64,000 bases of DNA from assembly GCF_000701705.1 (NCBI RefSeq), contig NZ_JNJP01000014.1, positions 1 through 64,000 on the forward strand, read 5' to 3'. This document shows positions 43,112 through 52,301 of this stretch, one piece after another. Source of the DNA: Bilophila wadsworthia ATCC 49260 (GTDB lineage Bacteria; Desulfobacterota; Desulfovibrionia; Desulfovibrionales; Desulfovibrionaceae). Positions within the stretch are counted from its first letter, which is position 1, and the number at the start of each line of letters is the position of its first letter. The notes below the pieces were generated by a model that was not told the DNA's origin, did not search any database, and was given only the letters and a program-made list of their open reading frames with translations. The translations under genes were made by a program, and so were the position numbers.

Positions 43112-43413
43112 CCGCCCCGCAAGGGAAACGGCCCCGTGCCGTGGGAGGCCCGCCTGACGGGAGGGGCCATCCGAAGGGAACCGCGCCGGGGACGCCCCCA
43201 GCGCGGAGCACACAAGGAACGGCTGCCCGTGCGGAACGCGGGGCAGCCATAACAGGCTGCGGAAACAATACTCGGATCCCTGCGCCGAAACGGACGGCGG
43301 GGGAACGCTTTCAGGTGCCGGAGCGTATTGCCTTTCTCATGACGGGTAGGCATACTTTCACGCCGGAGGACGGAGCTTTCCCCGCCGCCGCATATCCCTT
43401 TCCGGAGATTCCC
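43112..43413. other. Intergenic region, no gene seen
   Basis: About 300 bases between the deacylase and IclR genes; GC-rich, no clear promoter or hairpin beyond short repeats. Confidence 0.35.
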
Positions 43414-44166
43414 ATGCTGACATCATCACAAAAAGTTTTCGACGTTCTGGAATTCCTCTGCGCCAACGGCCCGCACAAGGCCCTTGAGGTAAGCAAGGCC
43501 CTGTCTCTGCAAAAGAGCTCGGTGCACCGCTTCCTCAACAGCCTCATCGAGTTCGGCTATGTCCGCAAGGACGACCAGACGGGGCTTTTTTCGGTGACGC
43601 TCAAGGTGGTGCAGCTCGGCGCCATGGTGAGCAGCAAGATCGACATGGTGGAAACCGGGAGATCGTACATGCGGGAACTGGTGGCCACGTTCGATCAGGC
43701 CACGGTCAGCTTCGCCACGTTCATGGACAAGCAGGTGCTCGTCCTGCGCCGCGAATACCCCCGCAACTGCGTCACGCGCATCGATCTGAGCCAGCAGCTC
43801 CCCGCCTATTGCACGGGGCTCGGCAAGGCTCTCCTCTCGACGAAAAGCGAAGAGGAAATCGACGAATACATCGCCACCGTCCCGCGGACGGCCTACACCC
43901 TGCATACCCTGACGGACGGGGCGCGCCTCAAGCAAGACCTGCTCGCCGCCAAGGAAAAGGGATACGCCGAGGACATCTCCGAAATCAGCGACTCGCTCCA
44001 CTGCGTCGCCGTGCCCATCCTCACCCCGCACGGCGGGCTCTGGGCCATCAGCCTTTCGGGGCATTGTTCCGTCATCCGCGAGTACGGTGTGGAAAACATC
44101 GTGAAGCATCTGAAAAAGGCCGTCTGGGATATGACCTCAGGCTATTCCGCCGCGCCCGTCGCCTGA
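43414..44166 (+). CDS. IclR-family transcriptional regulator
   Basis: A 250-residue regulator: winged helix at residues 1-65 (KALEVSKALSLQKSSVHRFL) and an IclR effector domain (LPAYCTGLGKALLSTKSEEE, then YAEDISEISDSLHCVAVPIL). ATG 43414 has GGAG upstream; longer frames are unsupported. Placed between two amidohydrolases in the amino-acid-derivative cluster, it is the likely controller of the paired operators at 35578 and 36674, which is inference. Confidence 0.9.
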   Translation: MLTSSQKVFDVLEFLCANGPHKALEVSKALSLQKSSVHRFLNSLIEFGYVRKDDQTGLFSVTLKVVQLGAMVSSKIDMVETGRSYMRELVATFDQATVSFATFMDKQVLVLRREYPRNCVTRIDLSQQLPAYCTGLGKALLSTKSEEEIDEYIATVPRTAYTLHTLTDGARLKQDLLAAKEKGYAEDISEISDSLHCVAVPILTPHGGLWAISLSGHCSVIREYGVENIVKHLKKAVWDMTSGYSAAPVA

Positions 44167-44423
44167 CCCGCCGGTTCGCCCGCGCCCCCGGCAAAGCGCC
44201 CGTTCAGGAAGCGCCCGCCGCGCTGCCGCGAGGCATCCGGGCTCCCGCAATGCCCTTGCCGGAGGCCCCTCCGGGGATGGGATGAAGCGGCAAGGTGAAC
44301 CGCCCCGACGCGCCCCTCGGCGGAACCCCTCCGGGGGCGGCATGAGGGGCGGCTCCCGCCAACGGGAGGGGGAAGCCATCAGGCCGCCGGACAAGGCAAG
44401 GGGTGCTTCACTGGGGACACGCC

Positions 44424-45797
44424 ATGAGTACGACTCTGATCACAAACGGCATCGTCGTTGATGCCGGAACCATGCGCCCGCTGGACATCCTCATTTCCGG
44501 GGAACGGGTGGAAAGCCTCCTCCCACGCGGCTCCGAGGTGCGGGCCGACCGGGTCATCGACGCCTCCGGGCGCTACGTGCTGCCCGGCATCATCGACGCG
44601 CACAACCACCCCGTCTATGCAGACCGCATCGACCGCCTGTCGCGGGCGGCCCTGTCCGGCGGCGTCACCACCGTCATCCCCTACATCGGGGCCGTCGCCG
44701 CATGGGGCAAACAGGGCGGGCTGGTTCAGGCCATCGACGACTTCATCAGGGAAGGGGAAACCGGTTCCTGCATCGACTTCGGGCTGCACTGCACCCTGAC
44801 CGCCAACGTCATGGAAGAGGCCGACGAAGCCATCCCCGAACTGGTCGCGCGCGGGGTCATTTCCTTCAAGGCGTTCACATCCTACAGGAAGCGGGGCATG
44901 AAACTGGAGGACGACCAGATCCTGCATCTCATGGAACTGGTCGCGCGCGAAAAGGCCCTCCTCGCCTTCCATGCGGAAAACGACGCCATCCTTGAATATC
45001 TGGAAGCCAAGGCCGTTGCCGAGGGGCGGGAGCACCCCCGCGATTACCCCGCGACGCATCCCAACATTTCCGAGGCCGAGGCCATCTTCCGCGTGCTTTC
45101 GCTGGCCTCTGTCGCGGGCTGCAACATCTACCTGCCGCATGTCACCTGCAAGGAATCCCTCGAAGCCATCAGGCTGTTCAGGAAGTGGGGCACGGTGCCC
45201 ACGCTTTTCGCCGAAACCTGCCCCCATTATCTGACGCTGGACGACAGCCAGCTTGCGCTGCGCGGCAACCTCGCCAAGATGTCCCCTCCCCTGCGCAAGG
45301 AGGCAGACCGCGAGGCGCTCTGGGAGGCGATCCGCAACGGCGAAATACAGGTCGTCGCTTCCGACGCGGCGGGGCACGCCACCGCCGCCAACGAGCCGCT
45401 CTTTGCCGAAACCTTCCGGGCCCCGCACGGCGCGCCCGGCGTGGATACGCTTTTCTGCGTCACGTGGAACGAAGGGATTGCCAAGGGCCGCGTCGCCATC
45501 CCCGACCTTGTGCGGCTCTTGTGCGAAAACCCCGCGAAATGCTTCGGCCTGTATCCAAGAAAGGGAACCCTCCTCCCCGGATCGGATGCGGACGTGGTCA
45601 TCGTCGATCCCGGAGACGACTGGATCATCCCCGACAGGAACGAGCACATGGCCGTGGACTACAGCCTGTTCGCGGGCATGGGCTGCCTCGGCAGGCATCG
45701 CACCGTGCTGCTGCGCGGCGCAGTCGCCTATGAGGACGGGAAGATCCTCGACGACGCCCGGCGCGGCGTTTTCCTGCGCGGCAGCCTGCCCGCCTAA
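44424..45797 (+). CDS. Dihydropyrimidinase/hydantoinase-like amidohydrolase
   Basis: A 457-residue cyclic amidohydrolase. GIIDAHNHPVY near residue 54 (metal His pair), carbamylated Lys in ISFKAFTSYRKRGM near 152, metal His in FHAEND and IYLPHVTCKESL, AETCPHYLTLDDS and the Asp in VVASDAAGH. It hydrolyses a cyclic amide such as a hydantoin or dihydropyrimidine to an N-carbamoyl amino acid. With the D-aminoacylase it suggests use of D-amino-acid derivatives. Allantoinase-like activity is an alternative. Confidence 0.87.
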   Translation: MSTTLITNGIVVDAGTMRPLDILISGERVESLLPRGSEVRADRVIDASGRYVLPGIIDAHNHPVYADRIDRLSRAALSGGVTTVIPYIGAVAAWGKQGGLVQAIDDFIREGETGSCIDFGLHCTLTANVMEEADEAIPELVARGVISFKAFTSYRKRGMKLEDDQILHLMELVAREKALLAFHAENDAILEYLEAKAVAEGREHPRDYPATHPNISEAEAIFRVLSLASVAGCNIYLPHVTCKESLEAIRLFRKWGTVPTLFAETCPHYLTLDDSQLALRGNLAKMSPPLRKEADREALWEAIRNGEIQVVASDAAGHATAANEPLFAETFRAPHGAPGVDTLFCVTWNEGIAKGRVAIPDLVRLLCENPAKCFGLYPRKGTLLPGSDADVVIVDPGDDWIIPDRNEHMAVDYSLFAGMGCLGRHRTVLLRGAVAYEDGKILDDARRGVFLRGSLPA

Positions 45798-45821
45798 CGG
45801 CGCACCGACACTGAAGGAAAA

Positions 45822-45862
45822 GGGCCAAGGCTGGCGGAATTCGCCCAGCCTTGGCCCCTTAT
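45822..45862 (+). terminator. Terminator after the hydantoinase-like gene
   Basis: GGGCCAAGGCTGG (45822-45834) pairs with CCAGCCTTGGCCC (45845-45857) and is followed by CTTAT. A strong stem with a short U-run, 25 bases after the stop codon. Confidence 0.7.
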
Positions 45863-46024
45863 CGTCCCCGCCCTGCAGCCCGGAGGCGATGCACAACACT
45901 TTCAGCAACGAAAAAAGGAAGCGGCCCGCCCTCACAACGCAAAGGCGGTGCCGCGATGCCTCCCTCCGGCAAATAACGGCTTACACATATGGCGAAGCCT
46001 ACGCCCTCAGAGCCCGGCGTGCCT

Positions 46025-46501
46025 TCAGGCGCCGCCCGCATCCAGGTGGCGCATCACCGCCACTTCGTCACAGTCGGGGAAACGGGGGCAGTTCGCACAG
46101 ACGATCCAGACGCGCTGGGGCAACAGATCCTTGCTCACCACGCCAAAGCCGTTCCGCTCGAAAAAGCGCACCTGATACGTCAGCGCGAATACCCGGTCGA
46201 TGCCTATCCTGCGGGCATCCTTACAGCACTCGTCCACGAGGATGTTGCCGAACCCGTTCCCCCGCCACGGCTTGGCAATGGCGAGGGAGCGGACTTCCGC
46301 CAGGTTTTCCCAGATCACCGCCAGCGCCGCGCAGCCGATGAATTCCCCGCCGCTGGTTTCCAGAATGCGGAAATCCCTGATCTGGCCGTACAGGTTCGAC
46401 AGCGAACGCGGCAACAGCAGGCCCTCCGCCGAACATTCCATGAGCAAACCGTGGATCTTCTTCGCATCGCACATCCGCGCGGGGCGCAAGACTGGTTGCA
46501 T
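46025..46501 (-). CDS. GNAT N-acetyltransferase, ArgA-like short form
   Basis: A 158-residue GNAT fold with the acetyl-CoA loop LAIAKPWRGNGFGNILVDE and conserved FALTYQVRFFERNGF. The cysteine-rich end CANCPRFPDCDEVAV is typical of the short stand-alone N-acetylglutamate synthases found in Desulfovibrionaceae and relatives, which begin arginine synthesis. It is alone on the minus strand amid plus-strand genes. A general acetyltransferase role is possible. Confidence 0.8.
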   Translation of the reverse strand: MQPVLRPARMCDAKKIHGLLMECSAEGLLLPRSLSNLYGQIRDFRILETSGGEFIGCAALAVIWENLAEVRSLAIAKPWRGNGFGNILVDECCKDARRIGIDRVFALTYQVRFFERNGFGVVSKDLLPQRVWIVCANCPRFPDCDEVAVMRHLDAGGA

Positions 46502-47109
46502 GATACAACGCTCCTGTCCAAAAAGCGATTCAACAAAAAAGAGCGGCCTTCATCCCGGAACAAGCTGCGGCGCATGGCCCCTTCCACGGGCCTCTCCCGT
46601 AGCGGTTCCGATCTTCAAGGCCGTTGTGCCGCTTCACACTGGCGCTATGCCCGCCGAAACCCCTTCGAACAAGGGCCTCACCTCTCTTTCGATTGAAACT
46701 ATCCGTGATGATATACCTGTTTTTATCGCCAGACACAACAGTTGGCATCGTCAATCCCCCTTTTTCTTACGGGATGGGGCAACGACACGTCTTGGGGCAA
46801 CTCCGGGTTGCGGGCGCTGCCATGTGCTTTACTGCGGGAAGGATAGATTCCGTAACGCCACGGCTACGATGCGCCCAGCCACGGCTAGTGGGCCTTCGGT
46901 GTCCACGCCCCCGCGCAGGGCCGCCTCCGGTCACGTTCCTGCCGCCGGGCACTGAGGCCGAAGGGATGATCTCTTCCACGGGTTCGTCCATACCGATGGA
47001 CACGTTACGCATATCCCCCGTTGACATTTGCGGCAGACCCCATATTCTCCGGCAATCTTCCGCCGATGGCCCGCGCCGGCGGCCATCTTTGCTCCTCTTC
47101 GGGTACGCC
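46502..47109. other. Intergenic region, no gene seen
   Basis: About 600 bases between the divergent acetyltransferase and HD-domain genes. Frames run upstream from the HD gene start but have no protein-like features. A moderately AT-rich patch at 46690-46750 may hold promoters. Confidence 0.4.
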
Positions 47110-48378
47110 ATGCAACTGCGCATCAAGCTTTATGATCTGATTCTGGCCTTCGCCAACGCGCTGGACCAGGTTCATCCGGCCCTGACCGGCCACCACAGGC
47201 GAGTGGGTTTCCTTCTCGACAGGCTGGCCGAACGCCTCGGCCTTCCCTCCGAGGAGCGGGAACGGCTCTTCCTCGCCGGGATCATGCACGACGTGGGGGT
47301 CATCCCCCTGAAAACCAGTGCGGAAGATCTCGTCTTCGAGCGCGAGCGCTATCTCCATCCGCAAGCGGGCTGCCTGTTCCTGCAAAACTGCCCCACGCTG
47401 GCCGAAGAGGCGGAGCGGGTGCGCTTCCACCACATGTACTGGGAAAAGGCATATGACAGGGGGCTCGCCGCCCGCGAAGGCAGCCTCATCAACATCGCGG
47501 ATCGCGTGGATGTGGATCTGCGCGCCAAGAACGATTTCCGGGAGGCCGTGGAGGGCGCGGATCGCAGGGTATGCGAACGACGCCCCGGCATCTACTCGCC
47601 CGACCACATCGAGGCCATGCAAGACATCCTGCACGACGAGGAAACGCTCAATGACCTCGCCGGGGCGCACATACGCCTCCCCGCCTTCGTCCGGCGGCGC
47701 TACGGCGATCAGATCCTCACGCCGCAGGAAACCATCCAGTTCAGCACCCTGTTCGGGCACATCATCGACTCATGCAGCCCCTTTACCGCCACCCATTCCA
47801 CGGGTGTGGCCCACATGGCTGTGGCGCTCGGGCGTCTGACGGGCATGGGGCAGGATGACCTCGACACGCTGTTCGTCGCGGGTATGCTCCACGACATCGG
47901 CAAACTCGGCATCCCGCTGGCGCTGCTCGAAAAACCCGGGCAGCTGACCGACGAGGAATTCCCCAAGGTGAAGCGCCACGCCGACCTCAGCCGCCTGTGG
48001 CTGGACGCCGTACCCGGCTTCGAGCGCGTGAGCGTCTGGGGCGGCGGGCACCACGAACGGCTGGACGGCAAGGGCTACCCGCTGGGCCTGAAGGGCGAGG
48101 AGATCCCTCTCCCCTCACGGATCATGGCGATTGCGGACGTGTTCACGGCATTGACCGAAGACAGGCCCTACCGCAAGGGCATGGCGCCGCCCGAGGCCCT
48201 GCGCATCGTGAAGGGCATGGTGAAGCAGGGCCATCTTGACGGCGACCTGTCCAGGCTCCTGTGCGATCATGCCGACGAACTCGACGCCGTCCGAGCCTCC
48301 TCGCAGGCGGAGGCTCGGCGAGGCTTTCAGGCCCTGCACGACGCCTGTGCCGAGCCCGACGAACGGCTGCGGGATTAG
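47110..48378 (+). CDS. Tandem HD-domain phosphodiesterase (HD-GYP type)
   Basis: A 422-residue cytosolic protein with two HD modules. First, residues 20-160: HHRRVGFLLDRLAERLG and IMHDVGVIPL. Second, residues 220-400: HSTGVAHMAVALGRL, MLHDIGKLGIP, GGGHHERLDGKGYPLGLKG and IMAIADVFTALTEDRPY, an HD-GYP signature with HHExxDGxGYP. HD-GYP enzymes hydrolyse cyclic di-GMP. No receiver domain is attached. The start at 47110 begins the first module; the preceding 480 bases in frame are non-coding in character. Confidence 0.87.
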   Translation: MQLRIKLYDLILAFANALDQVHPALTGHHRRVGFLLDRLAERLGLPSEERERLFLAGIMHDVGVIPLKTSAEDLVFERERYLHPQAGCLFLQNCPTLAEEAERVRFHHMYWEKAYDRGLAAREGSLINIADRVDVDLRAKNDFREAVEGADRRVCERRPGIYSPDHIEAMQDILHDEETLNDLAGAHIRLPAFVRRRYGDQILTPQETIQFSTLFGHIIDSCSPFTATHSTGVAHMAVALGRLTGMGQDDLDTLFVAGMLHDIGKLGIPLALLEKPGQLTDEEFPKVKRHADLSRLWLDAVPGFERVSVWGGGHHERLDGKGYPLGLKGEEIPLPSRIMAIADVFTALTEDRPYRKGMAPPEALRIVKGMVKQGHLDGDLSRLLCDHADELDAVRASSQAEARRGFQALHDACAEPDERLRD

Positions 48379-48536
48379 GGCCTCCGTACGCGGGCAGCGC
48401 CGGCGGATCTTCCCGCGTGAGGAGGCTGTGCCGCGTACCGGCGGTTTCCCGCGCGGCTTCCGTTTCCGGATGGCCTTTCCTCGAAGAGGCCTTCCGGCGG
48501 GCCCCGTCCCGCCCACCCTTGTTGCTGAAAGGCAAC

Positions 48537-50513
48537 ATGTATAATCCCCGTGACCCTCAAACGAACGCGCAGGAGCGTATGCCGTTGCCTCAAATCCGTA
48601 TCGTCAGCATTTCCCCTTATCCGGAAATGGAAAGGATCGTTCAGGATGTCATCGCGGCCCATCCTCAGCGCGGGCGCATCGACAACCGCATCATCACCGC
48701 GACCGTGGACAGGCTCGACCTCTCGGAACTGCACGACTGCGACGCCATCATCGCCCGGGGCTATTCCGCCCGGCGGCTGAAGGCGCAGGGACTGGGCGTC
48801 CCCGTCATCGACATCGCCATTTCCGGCTACGACGTCATCCGTTCCATCCAGGAATGCCAACGGCGGTTTCAAACGCGGCGCATCGGTTTCGTCGGCTTTT
48901 ACAACGCCTTCAACGGGATCGAGCAGTTTTCCGGCATGTTCGGCTGCGACATCCGCGTCTACATCCCCGAATGCGCGGCGGAGATCTGGCACGCGCTGGA
49001 ACTGGCCAAGCAGGACGGCTGCGACGTCATCGTCGGCGGCTATTCCGTGCAGCAGGACGCGGGCCTTCTGGGGCTGCCCGCCATCCTGCTGCGCACGGGC
49101 CGGGAAACCTACGCGCAGTCGCTGGAGGAGGCCATCCGGACGGTCACCCTCGTCCAGCAGGAGCGTATCCGGACGGAAACCTATAAAATCATTACTGAGT
49201 CGGTGAAGGACAGCTTGCTCTACGTGGACGCCTCCGGGATCATCCGGCTGGACAATCCCGCCGCCTGCCTCATGCGCGACGCCCCACTCAAGGACGTGCC
49301 CCTCGAAACGGCCTTCCCCTGCATGAAGGACAGCTTCAGCCGGGCGATGCGCGACTGCGCGGAAATTCAGGGCGAAGTGCGCAAGGTGCGCGGCGTTTCC
49401 ATCACCTTCGACTGCACGCCGGTAGCCGTCAACGGGATCGCGGCGGGCGTCGTCATCAGCTTCCAGAACGTGGACAAGGTCCAGCAGCTCGAAGGGCACA
49501 TCCGCAAAAAGCTGAGCAACAAGGGACTGACGGCCAAGCACCACCTTTCGGACATCGTGCATTGCAGCCGGCTGATCGACGAAACCATCGAGGACGCCTG
49601 CCGCTACGCCGCCGCTTCGTCCAACATCCTGATCGTGGGCGAGACGGGGACGGGCAAGGAACTGTTCGCGCAGGGCATCCACAACGCCAGCCAGCGCCGC
49701 AACGGGCCGTTCGTGGCCATCAACTGCGCGGCCCTGCCTGAAAACCTGCTTGAAAGCGAGCTGTTCGGCTACGTGGAGGGCGCGTTCACGGGGACGACGC
49801 GGGGCGGCAAGATGGGGCTTTTCGAACTGGCCCACAACGGGACGCTGTTCCTCGACGAAATATCCGAAATCCCGCTGAACATGCAGAGCAAACTCCTGCG
49901 CGTGCTCCAAGAGCACGAGGTCCGGCGCATCGGCGACGACCGGGTGACCGCCGTGGACGTGCGCATCATCTCGGCGACCAACGTCAACCTCCACAAGCTC
50001 GTCGCCGCCAAGCGCTTCCGGCAGGATCTGCTCTACCGCCTCGACGTGTTGAAAATCACGATCCCGCCTCTGCGCCGACGGGGGGAGGACGTCATCGAGC
50101 TGTTCCACTTTTTCCTCAAGAAATTCTGCTGGAAGAACCGCGAGGCCCTGCCGGAGGTCGCCCCGGACTCGCTCCACCTGCTCCGGGAATACCCTTTCGC
50201 GGGCAACGCGCGGGAACTGCGCAACGTCGTCGAGCGGGCGGCCGTCCTGCGCCGCAACCGGGACGTCCTGACCTCCGCGGATCTCAACAGGGCCCTGCAT
50301 CCCGAGGACATCGAGGAAGTGCCGCCCCTTCTTGCGGCAACGCCAGCGCCCTTCCCTCCCGAGGCCCCGCAAGCCTCCGGGCCGGACAACGAAAAGGACA
50401 GGCTGCTCGCGGCCCTGCGCTCCTGCGGCGGCAACCGGACCCGTGCCGCCCGCGAACTGGGCATGGACCGAACCACACTATGGCGCAAACTCCAGAAATA
50501 TATACAGAAATAA
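48537..50513 (+). CDS. Sigma-54-dependent activator, PrpR/PropR_N type
   Basis: A 658-residue enhancer-binding protein. Residues 17-200 resemble the PrpR N-terminal sensory domain (IIARGYSARRLKAQG, then GYDVIRSIQECQRR); a PAS-like part lies near 220-320. The AAA+ core has Walker A GETGTGKELFAQG, the sigma-54 contact GAFTGT (variant of GAFTGA) and LFLDEISEIPLNMQ. A Fis-type HTH closes it (GNRTRAARELGMDRTTLWRKL). ATG 48537 is preferred; 48579 is an alternative. It sits directly upstream of the tetronate operon, whose promoter is a -24/-12 element with enhancer repeats, so it is its likely activator, sensing a pathway acid. Confidence 0.92.
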   Translation: MYNPRDPQTNAQERMPLPQIRIVSISPYPEMERIVQDVIAAHPQRGRIDNRIITATVDRLDLSELHDCDAIIARGYSARRLKAQGLGVPVIDIAISGYDVIRSIQECQRRFQTRRIGFVGFYNAFNGIEQFSGMFGCDIRVYIPECAAEIWHALELAKQDGCDVIVGGYSVQQDAGLLGLPAILLRTGRETYAQSLEEAIRTVTLVQQERIRTETYKIITESVKDSLLYVDASGIIRLDNPAACLMRDAPLKDVPLETAFPCMKDSFSRAMRDCAEIQGEVRKVRGVSITFDCTPVAVNGIAAGVVISFQNVDKVQQLEGHIRKKLSNKGLTAKHHLSDIVHCSRLIDETIEDACRYAAASSNILIVGETGTGKELFAQGIHNASQRRNGPFVAINCAALPENLLESELFGYVEGAFTGTTRGGKMGLFELAHNGTLFLDEISEIPLNMQSKLLRVLQEHEVRRIGDDRVTAVDVRIISATNVNLHKLVAAKRFRQDLLYRLDVLKITIPPLRRRGEDVIELFHFFLKKFCWKNREALPEVAPDSLHLLREYPFAGNARELRNVVERAAVLRRNRDVLTSADLNRALHPEDIEEVPPLLAATPAPFPPEAPQASGPDNEKDRLLAALRSCGGNRTRAARELGMDRTTLWRKLQKYIQK

Positions 50514-50558
50514 CCAGTACATCCAACAGGTTGCCCTTTTGGGCGCAAGGCCGCCGCC

Positions 50559-50616
50559 GCAACGGATTGTTGCATATATGTTGCAACGATCCGTTGCATC
50601 CGTATTCCGTTGCAAC
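50559..50616. promoter_or_regulatory. Enhancer (UAS) cluster for the sigma-54 activator
   Basis: Inverted repeat GCAACGGAT (50559-50567) / ATCCGTTGC (50589-50597) with GTTGCAAC at 50580-50587 and again at 50609-50616, and TTGCAT in between. It lies 160-220 bases upstream of the -24/-12 promoter, the normal range for enhancer-binding proteins. Confidence 0.7.
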
Positions 50617-50776
50617 AGCCCGCCGCCCTCCTCCCCGCCGTTTCGCGGGTGCGCCGCGTTCCCGTCCCCCCCGCTCTGTTTGAACAATCAAACGTCTCTC
50701 AGAAGGCCGCCGATGTTTGCCAAATCCATCCGGCGGCTCCGGAAGGCGCGCGCCCGGCACACTGCCGTCACCGCTC

Positions 50777-50792
50777 TGGCACCGAACTTGCT
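50777..50792 (+). promoter_or_regulatory. Sigma-54 (-24/-12) promoter
   Basis: TGGCAC-CGAAC-TTGCT, an exact match to the sigma-54 consensus with GG and GC at correct spacing. It lies about 50 bases before the GntP permease start and drives the operon 50844-56841. Confidence 0.9.
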
Positions 50793-50843
50793 AAATAACG
50801 CCCGGAGAGAATGTCTGTTTCTATTATTGCGGAGGAGATAGAA

Positions 50844-52169
50844 ATGTCGAGTGCCTACGTATTGGTAGCCTTTGCCGTATGTATTTTGCTGATGATACTC
50901 TTCATCTCAAAATGGAAGATCCACCCCGTCACCAGTATTCTGGTCGCAACCATCATTCTGGCCATATCCATCGGAACCCCGTGGGACAAGATTGAAGGCA
51001 TCATCAACAAGGGCATGGCGGACACGCTGAAGAGCATCGCCATCGTCATCGTGCTCGGATGCATCCTCGGTAAAGTCCTTGAAGAGACGGGAGCCGCCGT
51101 CAGCATCACCAAGGCGACCGTCAAGCTCTTCGGTGAAAAGCGCGTGCTCTGGGCCATCCTGCTGGCCTCCGCCATCCTCGGCATCCCGATCTGGGCCGAC
51201 ACCGTGGTCATCCTGCTCATCCCCATCGTGTCCAATCTGGCCCTCCAGACCAACAAATCCATGATGTCCTACGGCACGGCCTTATACATGGGCGCGCTCG
51301 TCACCGCCTCGCTGGTGCCGCCGACCCCCGGCCCCGTGGCCGCCGCCGCGCTGCTCCACCTGCCGCTCAGCGACGCCATCATGTGGGGCGTCCTCATTTC
51401 GATCCCCTCCGTCTTCGCCGCCGGGCTGTACTGCCTCACCCTGAAGGAACCCGTGGCCCCGCAGGACGAATACATCAAGTCCGCCGAAGCCTCGAAGGAC
51501 AAGCCCCTCCCCTCGGTGGGAACCTCGCTTGCCCCCATCATCCTGCCGCTGGTGCTCATCTTCCTGAACACGGGCATCAACGCCATGTTCCCGGACACGA
51601 CCGTTGCGAAGGTCTTCAAGTTCGTCGGCTCGCCGCTCGCCGCGCTCCTCGCGGGCTGCCTGTTCTCGCTGGTGCTCACCGGCGCCGAATGGCGCTCCAA
51701 GAAGGTCATGAACGACTGGGTGGAATCCGCCCTGCGCTCCTCGGCCATGCCCATCATGGTCACCGCCATGGGCGGCGCGCTCGCCGCGTTCATCAAGAAC
51801 GCGGGCGTCGCCAACGCCGTGGCCGAAACCGTGGTGCAGTTCAGCATCCCCGGCATCATCATCCCGATCCTCATCGCCGCGCTCATCCACGTCATCACCG
51901 GCTCCAACGCCCTCGGCGTCATGACCGCAGCGGCCCTCGTCGAGCCCATGCTCGGCGCGCTCGGCATCTCGCCGCTCGCCGCCTTCCTCGCCTGCGGCAC
52001 GGGCGCGCTCATGTTCAAGCACGCCAACTCGTCCGGCTTCTGGGTGACCGTCACCATGTCCAACATGGACATCCGGCAGGGCATCCGCGCTGTCGGCGGC
52101 GGCTCCACGGTGGCCGGGGTCACCGGCGCGGCCATCACGGTCATCCTGCACTTCGCCGGGATCATCTAA
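50844..52169 (+). CDS. GntP/Gnt-T family sugar-acid permease
   Basis: A 441-residue membrane protein with about 12-14 helices and family features: LVATIILAISIGTPWDKIEG, IVIVLGCILGKVLEETGAA, and GALVTASLVPPTPGPVAAAA. GntP members import gluconate-like aldonates by proton symport. It is the first gene of the sigma-54 operon. Start 50844 is set by GGAGGAG 7 bases upstream; an ATG at 50811 is less likely. The cargo is probably a four-carbon aldonate. Confidence 0.92.
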   Translation: MSSAYVLVAFAVCILLMILFISKWKIHPVTSILVATIILAISIGTPWDKIEGIINKGMADTLKSIAIVIVLGCILGKVLEETGAAVSITKATVKLFGEKRVLWAILLASAILGIPIWADTVVILLIPIVSNLALQTNKSMMSYGTALYMGALVTASLVPPTPGPVAAAALLHLPLSDAIMWGVLISIPSVFAAGLYCLTLKEPVAPQDEYIKSAEASKDKPLPSVGTSLAPIILPLVLIFLNTGINAMFPDTTVAKVFKFVGSPLAALLAGCLFSLVLTGAEWRSKKVMNDWVESALRSSAMPIMVTAMGGALAAFIKNAGVANAVAETVVQFSIPGIIIPILIAALIHVITGSNALGVMTAAALVEPMLGALGISPLAAFLACGTGALMFKHANSSGFWVTVTMSNMDIRQGIRAVGGGSTVAGVTGAAITVILHFAGII

Positions 52170-52301
52170 ACCAACGGGCGGGCCCGGCTGCCTCCCCCCG
52201 GCGGCCGGAGCCCCCAATGCGCCATGCAAGGACGCATGGCATGGGAAAGGCGGGAACGCATCAAAACCGTCCCCGCCTCTCCCCGTCATAAAGGAACGGA
52301 C

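Noticed and set aside
48379..48536. N-terminal extension of the sigma-54 activator from 48261
   Set aside because: It would overlap the HD-domain gene by over 100 bases and has no domain features.
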